Assembly (NCBI RefSeq): GCF_001514215.1
Contig: NZ_KQ948856.1
Coordinates: 1-64,000 of the forward strand
Direction: 5' to 3'
From: Streptomyces bungoensis
Lineage (GTDB): Bacteria; Actinomycetota; Actinomycetes; Streptomycetales; Streptomycetaceae
Length of the DNA stretch: 64,000 nt
This document shows positions 27,044 through 38,610 of the stretch, one piece after another. A model generated the notes under the pieces. The model was not told where the DNA came from. It saw only the letters and a list, made by a program, of their open reading frames with translations, and ran no database searches. Both the position numbers and the translations under genes were made by a program. Positions within the stretch are counted from its first letter, which is position 1; each line of letters starts with the position of its first letter.

Positions 27044-27195
27044 CCGCTCCCTGAAACGTGCCTGAGCATCGATAAGTCGTGCACCGAGCCTATCGCGCCG
27101 GGGATGGGGCTCCGTACCGGATTACCGTCGGCGGGCGGCGGAGTCGCGGGAAGGAATTGTACGCACCGAACACGCTTCAGTACGTTCCGTGCCCC

Positions 27196-27637
27196 ATGCG
27201 GGCTTCTCGGCGCCCCGGGTCCCCGGCGGACGGCGGTCCGTCCCGTGAGCTCACCGCCTTCGTCGGGCGCCCGGCCGAACTCGCCGCGCTCACCTGGGTG
27301 ATGCGCACGGCCCGGCCGGACCGGGGCCGGGGCCGGCGAGACGGGCAAGTCCTGCCGGACCACGCCACCCGGTCGTCCCGCGACACGCTGCTCGCTCAGC
27401 TCGCCGGCCGCCGGGTCCTGCCGGTGCTGGACGGGTTCGGGGGACCCGGCCGAGGCGGCGGTGCTGCGGGGCGCGGCGGGCCGGGCGTGGCCGCCGGTGG
27501 GGCCGCCGCTCTTCGGCTCGGCGTGCTGCAACGCCCCGCACGAGGCTGTGCGAGGCGACGGCCCGGGGCCGCGCGGGCCGGAACAACGCGAACCCGCCGC
27601 CTCGCCCGCCCGGGAGGGCGGGGAGACGGCGGGCTGA
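27196..27637 (+). pseudogene. decayed remnant of an AfsR/LuxR-type ATP-binding regulator
   Basis: The 615-bp gap between the DUF948 and rpsD genes is not empty. Frame 1 from ATG 27196 reads RELTAFVGRPAELAALTWV, like the FVGRxxEL entry to NB-ARC/AAA regulators. Frame 2 at 27329-27352 reads GAGETGKS, a Walker A. Frame 1 at about 27379-27440 reads DTLLAQLAGRRVLPVLDGF, a Walker-B-like VLD. Frame 2 from 27443 reads DPAEAAVLRGAAGRAW to a stop at 27637. G/C-rich third positions follow these frame switches. Walker A and B are too close together, implying a deletion as well as indels. The exact ancestor is uncertain. Confidence 0.5.
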
Positions 27638-27658
27638 GGACGTACGCCGGGGCTGGTG

Positions 27659-28273
27659 TCAGCGGGCGTAGTACTCGACGACGAGCTGCTCGTCGCAGAT
27701 CACCGGGATCTCCTTGCGGTTCGGCTCGCGGTCCAGGCGGAACGCCAGGGCGCGGAGGTTCACCTGCAGGTAGCGGGGGGTCTCGCCGTCGGGGGCGAAG
27801 CCGCCCTCACGGGCGATCTGGAAGAGCGTCTTGTCCTTGGAGCGGTCGCGGACCTGCACGACGTCGTCCGGGCGGACGCGGAAGGACGGCTTGTCGACCT
27901 TCTGGCCGTTGACCTGGATGTGGCCGTGGACGACCATCTGGCGGGCCTGGTAGATCGTGCGGGCGAGGCCCGAACGCAGGACCAGCGCGTCGAGGCGGCG
28001 CTCGAGCTCGATGATCAGGGCCTCACCGGTCTTGCCCTGGACCTTGGAGGCACGCTCGTAGGCGCGGACGAGCTGGCGCTCGGACACGTCGTACTGCGCG
28101 CGCAGACGCTGCTTCTCCAGCAGACGGACCTTGTAGTCCGAGTTCTGCTTGCGGCCGCGGCCGTGCTCACCCGGCGGGTAGGGGCGGGCCTCGAAGTACT
28201 TGACGGCCTTCGGGGTCAGCGCGATGCCGAGGGCACGCGACTTCTTGACCTTGGGGCGGGACTGGTTCGCCAC
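27659..28273 (-). CDS. rpsD: 30S ribosomal protein S4
   Basis: Primary 16S rRNA-binding protein, 204 aa, beginning [20 protein letters not shown] and containing the S4 domain ([32 protein letters not shown]). The only cysteine lies near the C-terminus (VICDEQ), so the N-terminal four-Cys zinc site of some S4 proteins is missing: this is the zinc-free form. GTG start. It stands apart from the alpha-operon genes and has a 307-bp leader, which leaves room for autogenous control. Confidence 0.97.
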   Translation of the reverse strand: MANQSRPKVKKSRALGIALTPKAVKYFEARPYPPGEHGRGRKQNSDYKVRLLEKQRLRAQYDVSERQLVRAYERASKVQGKTGEALIIELERRLDALVLRSGLARTIYQARQMVVHGHIQVNGQKVDKPSFRVRPDDVVQVRDRSKDKTLFQIAREGGFAPDGETPRYLQVNLRALAFRLDREPNRKEIPVICDEQLVVEYYAR

Positions 28274-28580
28274 TGTCTCTGTCTCTTTTCCTGGTTTTCC
28301 GGCTTGTCAGGGTTGAGGGAGGTCGCATCCGCAGCCGGGGAAACCCGCCGGGTCCGTTGCCGGGCCTGGTGGGCAGCCGCTCCCCTGGTCTGGGCACATA
28401 CGTGCAGCACGCGAGTGGCCCACCGACCTGTCCCGGGACTCCGGGTGGTGGTGGGCTGCCCGCGACACCGTTCGACGGTGCGCGACGCTCCTGGAGCCGG
28501 TCCGCGAGGACCGGGACTCCGGCTGGCTGTCCCGCTCTGACTGCGCGGGACTCAGCACTTCGGAGAAGTCTACAGGGCCC
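28274..28580 (-). promoter_or_regulatory. long, structured region upstream of rpsD
   Basis: These 307 bp between rarA and rpsD hold no credible gene. Several short perfect stems are visible: caccg/cggtg around 28470-28485 with a TTCGA loop, and near 28496-28525 agccgg/ccggct enclosing ggtcc/ggacc with a 4-nt loop. They could form an S4 autoregulatory leader, but I recognise no known motif. The rpsD promoter must lie here. Confidence 0.4.
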
Positions 28581-29936
28581 TCAGGACCGCCTGCGACCGA
28601 GGTGCTTCCTCGTCCACTCGACCGCGTCGGCGTACCGCGCCTCGGCGCCGTGCCGGGTCGGGGCGTAGTACTCGCGGCTCTTGAGGGCGTCCGGGGCGTA
28701 CTGCTGCTCGGCGATGCCCTCGGGCAGGTCGTGCGGGTAGACGTAGCCCTGCGCGTGGCCGAGCTTGGCGGCGCCCTTGTAGTGCCCGTCGCGCAGGTGC
28801 GGCGGGACCGGGCCGGCCAGGCCCTTGCGGACGTCCTCCAGGGCGGCGCCGATCGCGGTGGTCGCGGCGTTGGACTTGGGCGCGAGGGCGAGCGCGATGG
28901 TGGCGTGGGCGAGGGTGAGGGAGGCCTCGGGGAAGCCGATCATGGCGACGGCCTGGGCGGCGGCCACCGCGATCGGCAGCGCGTTCGGGTCGGCGAGGCC
29001 GATGTCCTCGCTGGCGGAGATCATCAGGCGGCGGGCGATGAAGCGGGGGTCCTCGCCGGCCTCGATCATGCGGGCCAGGTAGTGCAGGGCGGCGTCGACG
29101 TCGGAGCCGCGGATCGACTTGATCAGAGCGCTGGCCACGTCGTAGTGCTGGTCGCCGTCGCGGTCGTACTTCACCGCGGCCCGGTCGACGGTCTGCTCCA
29201 GGGTCGCCAGCGTGATCTCCTTCTCGCCCTGGTCCAGCGCGGCTCCGGCGGCGGCCTCCAGGGCGGTGAGGGCCCGGCGGGCGTCGCCGCCGGCGATGCG
29301 CAGCAGGTGCTCCTCGGTGTCCTCGGGGAGGCCGACGGCGTCCTTCAGGCCGCGCTCGTCGGTCAGTGCGCGCCGGAGCAGGCCGCGGACGTCGTCGTCC
29401 GTGAGGGGTTCGAGCGTGAGCAGGAGCGAGCGGGACAGCAGGGGCGAGATCACCGAGAAGTACGGGTTCTCGGTCGTCGCCGCGATGAGGGTGACCCAGC
29501 GGTTCTCGACGGCGGGGAGCAGGGAGTCCTGCTGGGCCTTGCTGAAGCGGTGGATCTCGTCCAGGAAGAGGACGGTCTCCTTGCCGTAGCCGCCGGCGGC
29601 GCGGCGGGCGCCGTCGATGACCGCGCGGACCTCCTTGACGCCGGCGGTGATCGCGGACAGCTCCACGAACCGCTTGTTCGTGGCCTTGGAGACCACGTAG
29701 GCGAGCGTCGTCTTGCCGGTGCCGGGCGGCCCCCAGAGGATCACCGAGGAGGGGCCGGCGGGGCCGCCGGAGCCCTCTCCCACCAGCCGGCGCAGCGGCG
29801 AGCCGGGGCCCAGCAGGTGCTGCTGGCCCACGACCTCGTCGAGGGTGCGCGGGCGCATCCGCACCGCCAGGGGGCTCGCTGCCGGGTCCTTCTCCTGGCG
29901 TTCTTCGCTGGCGGCGGTGAAGAGGTCGGGTTCCAC
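28581..29936 (-). CDS. rarA: replication-associated recombination protein A (MgsA/RarA AAA+ ATPase)
   Basis: A clamp-loader-like ATPase acting at stalled forks. 451 aa: [20 protein letters not shown], Walker [15 protein letters not shown], Walker [17 protein letters not shown], sensor 1 [12 protein letters not shown], then the C-terminal tetramerisation domain with the family segment [23 protein letters not shown] start. It follows the VKOR gene by 44 bp. Confidence 0.96.
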   Translation of the reverse strand: MEPDLFTAASEERQEKDPAASPLAVRMRPRTLDEVVGQQHLLGPGSPLRRLVGEGSGGPAGPSSVILWGPPGTGKTTLAYVVSKATNKRFVELSAITAGVKEVRAVIDGARRAAGGYGKETVLFLDEIHRFSKAQQDSLLPAVENRWVTLIAATTENPYFSVISPLLSRSLLLTLEPLTDDDVRGLLRRALTDERGLKDAVGLPEDTEEHLLRIAGGDARRALTALEAAAGAALDQGEKEITLATLEQTVDRAAVKYDRDGDQHYDVASALIKSIRGSDVDAALHYLARMIEAGEDPRFIARRLMISASEDIGLADPNALPIAVAAAQAVAMIGFPEASLTLAHATIALALAPKSNAATTAIGAALEDVRKGLAGPVPPHLRDGHYKGAAKLGHAQGYVYPHDLPEGIAEQQYAPDALKSREYYAPTRHGAEARYADAVEWTRKHLGRRRS

Positions 29937-29980
29937 GCCTAGAACCCTAGTTCACCGCACCGACAGCACGGCCGGGCCGG

Positions 29981-30637
29981 TCAGGCCCAGAGCTGGCTGC
30001 CCCACCGGGTCAGGATCAGCATGGCGATGACGCCGCAGTGCGTGACCGGGAGGACCCAGGTGAACTCGCCGAGGAAGTTCTTCAGCGGGCGCGGGGCGGG
30101 CAGGAAGCCGTTGCGCACGTTGAAGGAGGTCGCGTACCAGAACATGGTGATCGTGGCGACCCAGGCCAGGGAGCACCACAGGCACAGCGCGTTGATCCGG
30201 TACAGCGACTCGAACTGCAGCCAGGTGACGAAGGCGACGCCGAAGAGCGTGCCGAAGTTGAAGGTGAGCCAGTACCAGCGCGGGAAGCGGGCGTGGGCGA
30301 GCAGGCTCATGCCGAGGCAGATGACGATGCCGTAGCAGACCAGGCCGAGCATCGGGTTGGGGAAGCCGAAGACGGCGGCCTGCTTGCTCTCCATGACGCT
30401 GCCGCAGGAGACGACGGGGTTGACGCTGCACCCGGGGGTGAAGGTCGTGCCGGCGACCTTGGCTTCGAGGATCTTGAACTTGTCGATCGTGATGACCCAC
30501 GCGGCGAGCAGTCCGGCCGCGCCGGTGATCACCAGCAGGAGGGCGAAGGCGCGACTGCCGCCCACCGCGCGGGGTGCGTCGGCGGCACGCTCGGGCCCGG
30601 GCTCCGTGGAGACGTCCTTGACTGTCGTCTTGCTCAT
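29981..30637 (-). CDS. vitamin K epoxide reductase (VKOR) family membrane protein
   Basis: Bacterial VKORs reoxidise DsbA-like thiol oxidases using menaquinone. About 218 aa with four to five membrane helices. Both Cys pairs are present: loop cysteines in [13 protein letters not shown] (numbered 71 and 79 from the upstream GTG) and the redox CxxC in LCLWCSL (153 and 156). No fused thioredoxin domain, so a separate partner is needed. ATG 30637 is preferred to GTG 30640; neither has a strong ribosome site. It is divergent from nothing annotated and upstream of rarA. Confidence 0.9.
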   Translation of the reverse strand: MSKTTVKDVSTEPGPERAADAPRAVGGSRAFALLLVITGAAGLLAAWVITIDKFKILEAKVAGTTFTPGCSVNPVVSCGSVMESKQAAVFGFPNPMLGLVCYGIVICLGMSLLAHARFPRWYWLTFNFGTLFGVAFVTWLQFESLYRINALCLWCSLAWVATITMFWYATSFNVRNGFLPAPRPLKNFLGEFTWVLPVTHCGVIAMLILTRWGSQLWA

Positions 30638-30707
30638 CACGCCGATTCCGTCACTCGAGGCTTGGACCTTCTTCGGGCACGGTCATTGTGCCGCACCCGG
30701 GGGCGGG

Positions 30708-30725
30708 TCCACCGTTCGGTGGACA
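30708..30725. repeat. small perfect hairpin in the hisS-VKOR gap
   Basis: gtccacc (30708-30714) and ggtggac (30719-30725) pair perfectly around a 4-nt loop. A plus-strand AAGGAGGT follows at 30728-30735, but no convincing gene follows it. The site lies about 70 bp upstream of the VKOR start and could be an operator. Confidence 0.35.
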
Positions 30726-30871
30726 TAAGGAGGTACGGACGACGGCCGTGGATCGTTCGGTTCCGGCCGACGCCCGGCGGCGGATCCGCCCGGGCGACCG
30801 GCTGTGCGTCTCGGGGGTGAACCGGCACCCGCTGGGTTGACGGTCCGGCGGGGACGCGGCCCGCGCGGGGT

Positions 30872-30900
30872 GGGCCGGACGGGGCGCGGCCGTCCGGCCC
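30872..30900 (-). terminator. terminator after hisS
   Basis: gggccggacgg (30872-30882) and ccgtccggccc (30890-30900) are perfect 11-bp complements with a 7-nt loop, 6 bp past the hisS stop. Confidence 0.8.
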
Positions 30901-30906
30901 GGGGCG

Positions 30907-32169
30907 TCAGCCCAGCCGGGACTCCAGCTCGGCCACGATCTCGTTGACGCCGATCGCCGCCTGCTCGCCGGACTCCATGTCCTTGAGCTGGACGATGCCC
31001 TCGGCGAGGTCGCGCTCACCGGCGACGAGGGCGTAGCGGGCCCCGCTGCGGTTGGCGTTCTTCATGGCCCCCTTCAGGCCCTTGGCGCCGTAGGAGAAGT
31101 CCGCCGCGATGCCGACCTTGCGCAACTCGGTGACCTTGGCGAACAGCACGCGGCGGGCCTCCTCGCCGAGCGGGACCGCGTAGACGCTGGTGGTGGACGG
31201 GAGGTCCAGCTCAACGCCCTCCGCCTCCAGGGCCAGCACCGTGCGGTCGACGCCGAGGGCCCAGCCCACCGACGGCAGCGCGGGGCCGCCGATCATCTCG
31301 GACAGGCCGTCGTAGCGGCCGCCGCCGCCCACCGCGGACTGGGAGCCCAGACCGTCGTGCACGAACTCGAAGGTGGTGCGCGTGTAGTAGTCCAGGCCGC
31401 GCACCAGCTTCGGGTCGTCCTCGAAGGCCACGCCCGCGGCGGTGATCAGCTCGCGGACCTCCTCGTGGTAGGCCTTGCAGGCGTCGCACAGGTAGTCGCG
31501 CAGCAGCGGGGCTCCGGTGAGCTGCTTCTGGACCGACTCCCGCTTGTCGTCGAGGACGCGCAGCGGGTTGATCTCCGCCCGGCGCAGCGTGTCCTCGTCC
31601 AGGTCCAGGCCGCGCAGGAAGTCCTGCAGCGCGGCCCGGTACACCGGGCGGCACTCCCGGTCGCCCAGGCTGTTGAGCAGGATGCGGAAGTTCCGCAGGC
31701 CCAGCGAGCGGTAGGCCTGGTCGGCCAGGATGATCAGCTCGGCGTCCAGCGCCGGGTCCTCCGCGCCGATCGCCTCGGCGCCGACCTGCGAGAAGTGGCG
31801 GTAGCGGCCCTTCTGGGGGCGTTCGTAGCGGTAGTAGGACCCGGAGTACCAGAGCTTGACCGGGAGGTTGCCCGCCTTGTGCAGGTTGGCCTCCAGGGCC
31901 GCGCGCAGCACCGAGGCGGTGCCCTCGGGGCGCAGGGCCAGCCGGTCGCCGCCCTTGGTCTCGAAGGTGTACATCTCCTTGGTGACGATGTCGGTGGACT
32001 CGCCGACCCCGCGCGCGAACAGCTCGACGTTCTCGAAGCCGGGCGTCTCGATGTAGCCGTAGCCGGAGTTGCGCAGCGGGGCGGCGATCGCCTCGCGGAC
32101 GGCCAGGTACGTGGCCGAGTCCGGTGGGACCAGGTCGTAGGTGCCCTTGGGTGCCTTGAAGGTGCTCAA
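30907..32169 (-). CDS. hisS: histidyl-tRNA synthetase
   Basis: Charges tRNA-His. 420 aa class II enzyme: motif 1 region [11 protein letters not shown], motif 2 [16 protein letters not shown], the histidine-binding HisA motif [15 protein letters not shown], motif 3 ALGVDR, and a C-terminal anticodon-binding domain. ATG start, 13 bp past the metallo-hydrolase gene on the same strand, so the two are probably co-transcribed. Confidence 0.97.
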   Translation of the reverse strand: MSTFKAPKGTYDLVPPDSATYLAVREAIAAPLRNSGYGYIETPGFENVELFARGVGESTDIVTKEMYTFETKGGDRLALRPEGTASVLRAALEANLHKAGNLPVKLWYSGSYYRYERPQKGRYRHFSQVGAEAIGAEDPALDAELIILADQAYRSLGLRNFRILLNSLGDRECRPVYRAALQDFLRGLDLDEDTLRRAEINPLRVLDDKRESVQKQLTGAPLLRDYLCDACKAYHEEVRELITAAGVAFEDDPKLVRGLDYYTRTTFEFVHDGLGSQSAVGGGGRYDGLSEMIGGPALPSVGWALGVDRTVLALEAEGVELDLPSTTSVYAVPLGEEARRVLFAKVTELRKVGIAADFSYGAKGLKGAMKNANRSGARYALVAGERDLAEGIVQLKDMESGEQAAIGVNEIVAELESRLG

Positions 32170-32182
32170 CGTAGCTCTTCCG

Positions 32183-32890
32183 TCACATTCCTCGTCGGGG
32201 CGCCTGCGAGGCGCCCTGGCCGGCCGCCACCTGCCGCAGATAGGGGTTGGTGGCGCGCTCCCGGCCGATGGTCGTCTGGGGGCCGTGGCCGGACAGCACC
32301 ACGGTGGAGTCGTCGAGCGGCAGGCACACGCGGGCCAGCGACTCGACCAGGTCCTCCATGGATCCGCCCGGCAGATCGGTGCGTCCGACGGAGCCGGCGA
32401 ACAGCAGATCCCCTGAGAAGAAGACCGGCGGGATGTCCGCGGCCCCGGGCATCCGGAAGGTCACCGACCCCTTGGTATGGCCCGGCGCGTGCGCGACGGA
32501 GAACTCGAGGCCCGCGAGGTCGAGCGCGGCGCCGTCGGCCAGCTCCCTGACGTCGTCCGGCTCCCCCACGGTCAGCTCGCCCATCAGCGGCATGCCGATG
32601 GACCGGCCGAGCGCCTTCCCGGGGTCGCTCATCATGTACCGGTCCTCGGGGTGGATCCACGCCGGCACGTCGTGCGCGCCGCAGACGGGGACGACCGAGG
32701 CCACATGGTCGATGTGGCCGTGGGTGAGGACGACGGCGACGGGTTTGAGCCGATGCTTCCTCAGTGCTTCCTCGACGCCTTCGGCGGCCTGGTGGCCCGG
32801 GTCGATGATCACGCACTCCTCACCGGCGGCGGGGGCGACGAGATAACAGTTCGTCCCCCAGGCCCCGGCGGGGAACCCGGCAATGAGCAC
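32183..32890 (-). CDS. metallo-beta-lactamase fold hydrolase (glyoxalase II-like)
   Basis: 235 aa with the Zn-binding motif THGHIDH, further ligands in APGHTKGS and [16 protein letters not shown], and a last His in LSGHGPQTT. This is the compact hydroxyacylglutathione-hydrolase-like group common next to hisS in actinobacteria; the substrate in a mycothiol-using organism is unknown. GTG start ([14 protein letters not shown]). Divergent from the cyclophilin gene, with 168 bp between them for both promoters. Confidence 0.88.
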   Translation of the reverse strand: MLIAGFPAGAWGTNCYLVAPAAGEECVIIDPGHQAAEGVEEALRKHRLKPVAVVLTHGHIDHVASVVPVCGAHDVPAWIHPEDRYMMSDPGKALGRSIGMPLMGELTVGEPDDVRELADGAALDLAGLEFSVAHAPGHTKGSVTFRMPGAADIPPVFFSGDLLFAGSVGRTDLPGGSMEDLVESLARVCLPLDDSTVVLSGHGPQTTIGRERATNPYLRQVAAGQGASQAPRRGM

Positions 32891-33058
32891 GATCGTCCTT
32901 CGTTGTGTCGGTTCGGGGCGGCTTCGGCCGCGGTCAGAGCCTACCGGCGCTGCCGTTTCCTCAGCGAACCCATATACGGTACGGGGCTACACGCGGCTGT
33001 CGGATCCAGGGACGCGCGCGTACCGGTCGGCACACGACACGCATGAGGAGAGAACCCG

Positions 33059-33883
33059 GTGGTCAGCCAGGAGCAGCGGCGGCGTCAGCTCGCCCGGGAG
33101 AAGTTCTTGCGGCAGCAGCAGCGGCGCACCAGTGCGCGGCGCAAGGCGCGCATGCGCAACTCCGTCATCGCCTCGGTGCTGGGCGTGGTCGTGATCGGCA
33201 GTGTGGCGCTGTACACGACCGGGGTGCTGAAGAACGACGACGACAAGAAGACGAACGCGAGCGCCGACGTCACGCCGAGCGCGACGCCGAGCAAGAAGGC
33301 GCCGGACCCGTGCGCCAAGCCGGCCGCGGGCTCGATCAAGAAGCTCAGCTGGAAGAAGGAGCCGGCGATGACGATCGACACGTCGGCGAAGTACACGATG
33401 AAGCTCGCCACGACGTGCGGCGACATCGGTGTGGCGCTGAAGACCTCGGCCGCGCCGCACACCGTGAACTCGTTCAACTTCCTGGCCGGCAAGGGCTACT
33501 TCGACCACACGAAGTGCCACCGCCTGACCACGAACGGTATTTACGTCCTGCAGTGCGGCGACCCGACGGGTCTCGGCAGCGGCGGTCCGGGCTACACGAT
33601 CCCGGACGAGAACCTCAAGGACAAAAGCCTCAAGGGCAACAAATACCCCGCGGGTACGGTGGCGATGGCCAACACGGGGCAGAAGCACACCGGGGGCAGC
33701 CAGTTCTTCCTGGTCTACAAGGACAGCCCGCTGCCGCCCAGTTACACGCCGTTCGGCACGATCGACGCGGCGGGGCTGAAGGTCCTCGACAAGATCGCGG
33801 CCGCCGGCGAGACCACGGGCGCCGGCGACGGTGCCCCGAACGCGACCGTGGTGATCAACAAGGCGACGGTCGCCAAGTCCTGA
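33059..33883 (+). CDS. membrane-anchored cyclophilin-type peptidyl-prolyl isomerase
   Basis: Catalyses prolyl cis-trans isomerisation, probably outside the membrane. 274 aa: a basic N-terminal segment rich in Gln/Arg, one membrane helix (NSVIASVLGVVVIGSVALYT), a Ser/Thr/Pro linker, and a cyclophilin domain from about residue 105 (AAPHTVNSFNFLAGKGYFD, GTVAMANTG, GSQFFLVYKD). GTG start with GAGGAG upstream. It is separated from the DUF349 gene by 144 bp. Confidence 0.92.
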   Translation: MVSQEQRRRQLAREKFLRQQQRRTSARRKARMRNSVIASVLGVVVIGSVALYTTGVLKNDDDKKTNASADVTPSATPSKKAPDPCAKPAAGSIKKLSWKKEPAMTIDTSAKYTMKLATTCGDIGVALKTSAAPHTVNSFNFLAGKGYFDHTKCHRLTTNGIYVLQCGDPTGLGSGGPGYTIPDENLKDKSLKGNKYPAGTVAMANTGQKHTGGSQFFLVYKDSPLPPSYTPFGTIDAAGLKVLDKIAAAGETTGAGDGAPNATVVINKATVAKS

Positions 33884-33976
33884 TGACCTGGGCGGTCAAC
33901 TGCCGAATTTCGGCCGCGCTGGATGCGGACAGGCAACCCGCCGGTCGCCTATGTTGGCCGTGACGAAACTGTGGAC

Positions 33977-34011
33977 GATGCCTGGGGGGCTCAGGGCCCT
34001 GCGCAGGCATC
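33977..34011 (+). promoter_or_regulatory. stem-loop just before the DUF349 gene ribosome site
   Basis: gatgcctg (33977-33984) pairs with caggcatc (34004-34011); the loop contains the palindrome cagggccctg. The GGAGGAGG ribosome site begins within 4-5 nt of the stem, so the structure could influence translation of the DUF349 gene. Confidence 0.4.
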
Positions 34012-34027
34012 ATGTGGAGGAGGCGCT

Positions 34028-35257
34028 GTGAGCAGCGACCCGTGGGGCCGCGTCGACGAGACGGGGACCGTGTACGTGCGTACGGCCGACGGCGAGCAGG
34101 TCGTCGGCTCCTGGGCGGCCGGCTCCCCCGAGGAGGCGCTGGCCTACTTCGAGCGCAAGTACGAGGGCCTGGTTGTCGAGATCGGCCTCCTCGAGAAGCG
34201 CGTGCGGACCACCGATCTGTCGGCGAAGGACGCCCAGGCCGCGATCGACCACCTGCGCGAGCAGGTGGACGCGCACCACGCGGTCGGCGACCTGGACGCG
34301 CTGCGGACCCGCCTCGACAAGCTCGTGGAGACGGTCGAGGCCCGGCGCGAGGAGCGCAAGGCGCAGCGGGCCAAGCAGTCCGACGAGGCCCGCAAGGCCA
34401 AGGAGACGCTGGTCGCCGAGGCGGAGGAGCTGGCCCGGTCCGACCAGTGGCGGGCCGCCGGTGAGCGGCTGCGGGCACTGGTGGACACCTGGAAGGGGCT
34501 GCCGCGGCTGGACCGCAAGTCCGACGACGAGCTGTGGCACCGCTTCTCGCACGCCCGGTCGGCGTTCTCCAAGCGCCGCAAGGCGCACTTCGCGCAGCTG
34601 GACGCGCAGCGCGAGGAGGCGCGCCGGACCAAGGAGCGGCTGGTCGGCGAGGCGGAGGCGCTGTCCGGTTCGACGGACTGGGGTCCGACGGCGGCCCGGT
34701 ACCGCGAGCTGATGACGGAGTGGAAGGCCGCGGGCCGCGCCCAGCGCGAGCACGAGGACGACCTGTGGAACCGCTTCCGCGGCGCCCAGGACGTCTTCTT
34801 CGCCGCCCGCAGCTCGGTCTTCGCCGAGCGGGACGCGGAGCAGGCCGAGAACCTGAAGCTGAAGGAGGAGCTGGCCGAGGAGGCCGAGAAGCTCCTGCCG
34901 ATCACGGAGCTGAAGGGTGCGCGGGCGGCCTTCCGCTCGATCAACGAGCGCTGGGAGGCCATCGGCCACGTCCCGCGGGACGCGCGCCCGAAGGTCGAGG
35001 GCCGGATGCACGCGGTGGAGCGGGCGATCCAGGAGGCCGAGGAGGCCGAGTGGCGCCGGACCAACCCGGAGGCACGCGCGCGTGCCGAGGGGCTGACCGG
35101 TCAGCTGCAGGCCGCCGTGGACAAGCTGAGGGCGCAGATCGAGCAGGCGCGCGCCCAGGGCAACAACGCCAGGGCCGACAAGCTGGAGAAGGAGCTGGAG
35201 GGCCGCCAGGCGCTTCTGGACCAGGCTCTGAAGGGCCTGCAGGAGTTCGGCGGCTGA
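34028..35257 (+). CDS. DUF349 repeat protein
   Basis: 409 aa, cytoplasmic, rich in Glu, Arg and Ala, largely helical and coiled-coil. Three DUF349-type repeats are visible from their Trp-x-x-x-G/A-R and LWxRF segments: WRAAGERLRALVDTWKGL...ELWHRFSHAR, WGPTAARYRELMTEWKAAGR...LWNRFRGAQ, and a third ending INERWEAIGHVPR. The C-terminus is a long coiled coil. The function of the family is unknown, although DUF349 genes often lie near relA, as here (convergent). GTG 34028 has the strong site GGAGGAGG; an in-frame ATG upstream at 33923 lacks one. Confidence 0.88.
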   Translation: MSSDPWGRVDETGTVYVRTADGEQVVGSWAAGSPEEALAYFERKYEGLVVEIGLLEKRVRTTDLSAKDAQAAIDHLREQVDAHHAVGDLDALRTRLDKLVETVEARREERKAQRAKQSDEARKAKETLVAEAEELARSDQWRAAGERLRALVDTWKGLPRLDRKSDDELWHRFSHARSAFSKRRKAHFAQLDAQREEARRTKERLVGEAEALSGSTDWGPTAARYRELMTEWKAAGRAQREHEDDLWNRFRGAQDVFFAARSSVFAERDAEQAENLKLKEELAEEAEKLLPITELKGARAAFRSINERWEAIGHVPRDARPKVEGRMHAVERAIQEAEEAEWRRTNPEARARAEGLTGQLQAAVDKLRAQIEQARAQGNNARADKLEKELEGRQALLDQALKGLQEFGG

Positions 35258-35277
35258 TTCCCCGCAGGCGCAGGTGA

Positions 35278-35307
35278 AAGGGCCCCGTACCGGCGTACGG
35301 GGCCCTT
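35278..35307. terminator. bidirectional terminator between the DUF349 gene and relA
   Basis: aagggccccgtac (35278-35290) and gtacggggccctt (35295-35307) form a perfect 13-bp stem with a 4-nt loop between convergent genes. Confidence 0.88.
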
Positions 35308-35325
35308 CCCTTTCGCTGCCTGTCG

Positions 35326-37845
<2,520 letters not shown>

Positions 37846-38014
37846 GAGGACTCCTCGTGCGCGATCCGGGTCCCCGGTCAGGCTCCGGAGCCCCCATGGT
37901 AGCGATCCGGCGCCCGGTCATCGCCTTCAGGCGGATGTGAGGACCGTGTACCCCTGCAACACCGGGAGCAGGCGTGGGATTCCGGCGGCCCGCGGCACAG
38001 GGCCGGGAACGAGC

Positions 38015-38052
38015 GGGACGGCCGCCCCGGCAGATGCCGTGGCGGCCGTCCC
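38015..38052 (-). terminator. terminator after apt
   Basis: gggacggccgcc (38015-38026) and ggcggccgtccc (38041-38052) are perfect 12-bp complements. The 14-nt loop can pair further (cggca/tgccg). It begins 18 bp past the apt stop. Confidence 0.82.
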
Positions 38053-38070
38053 GGCCGTGACGAGAGGGGC

Positions 38071-38610
38071 TCAGACCTGGAGGAGCGCCTCCAGCGGTGC
38101 CCCGCCGAGGGCCGGTTCCAGACGGGCGCGCCCGTCGAGGAAGCCGAGCTCCATGAGGACGGCGAGGGCGGAGACCTCGGCGCCGGCCCGCTGGATGAGG
38201 TGGATCGCCGCTTCCGCGGTGCCGCCGGTGGCGAGCACGTCGTCCACGATCAGGACCCGGTCACCGGAGTCCAGGTCCTCCGCGTGGACCTCGATCTCCG
38301 CCGAGCCGTACTCCAGCTCGTAGGCCTGGCGCAGCGTCGCTCCGGGGAGCTTGCCCGCCTTGCGGACCGGGACGAAGCCGAGGCCCGCGCGGACGGCGAC
38401 CGGGGCGCCCAGGATGAAGCCCCGGGCCTCCAGGCCGACGACCTTGGTCGCGCCGGTGTTCGCCGCGATCTCGGCCAGCGCGTCGGTCAGCGCCGTGAAC
38501 GCCCCCGGGTCCGCGAGCAGGGGGGTGATGTCCTTGAACATCACGCCCTGCTCCGGGTAGTCGGGCACGTCCCGGATGCGGCTGAGCAGCAGCTCCCGGA
38601 TGTCGGTCAT
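38071..38610 (-). CDS. apt: adenine phosphoribosyltransferase
   Basis: Salvages adenine to AMP with PRPP. 179 aa; PRPP motif RVLIVDDVLATGGTAEAA, base-site segment VVGLEARGFILGAPVAV and PVRKAGKLPG. ATG overlaps the secF stop by 4 bp (ATGA), so it is the last gene of yajC-secD-secF-apt; relA follows after a terminator. The secDF-apt-relA order is conserved in actinobacteria. Confidence 0.97.
   Translation of the reverse strand: MTDIRELLLSRIRDVPDYPEQGVMFKDITPLLADPGAFTALTDALAEIAANTGATKVVGLEARGFILGAPVAVRAGLGFVPVRKAGKLPGATLRQAYELEYGSAEIEVHAEDLDSGDRVLIVDDVLATGGTAEAAIHLIQRAGAEVSALAVLMELGFLDGRARLEPALGGAPLEALLQV

Noticed and set aside
30749..30820. Short ORF after AAGGAGGT in the hisS-VKOR gap
   Set aside because: The GTG is 13 nt from the ribosome site, the 23-residue product (Arg/Ala/Ser-rich) has no similarity, and it overlaps nothing that would need a leader peptide. 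Possible but unsupported.
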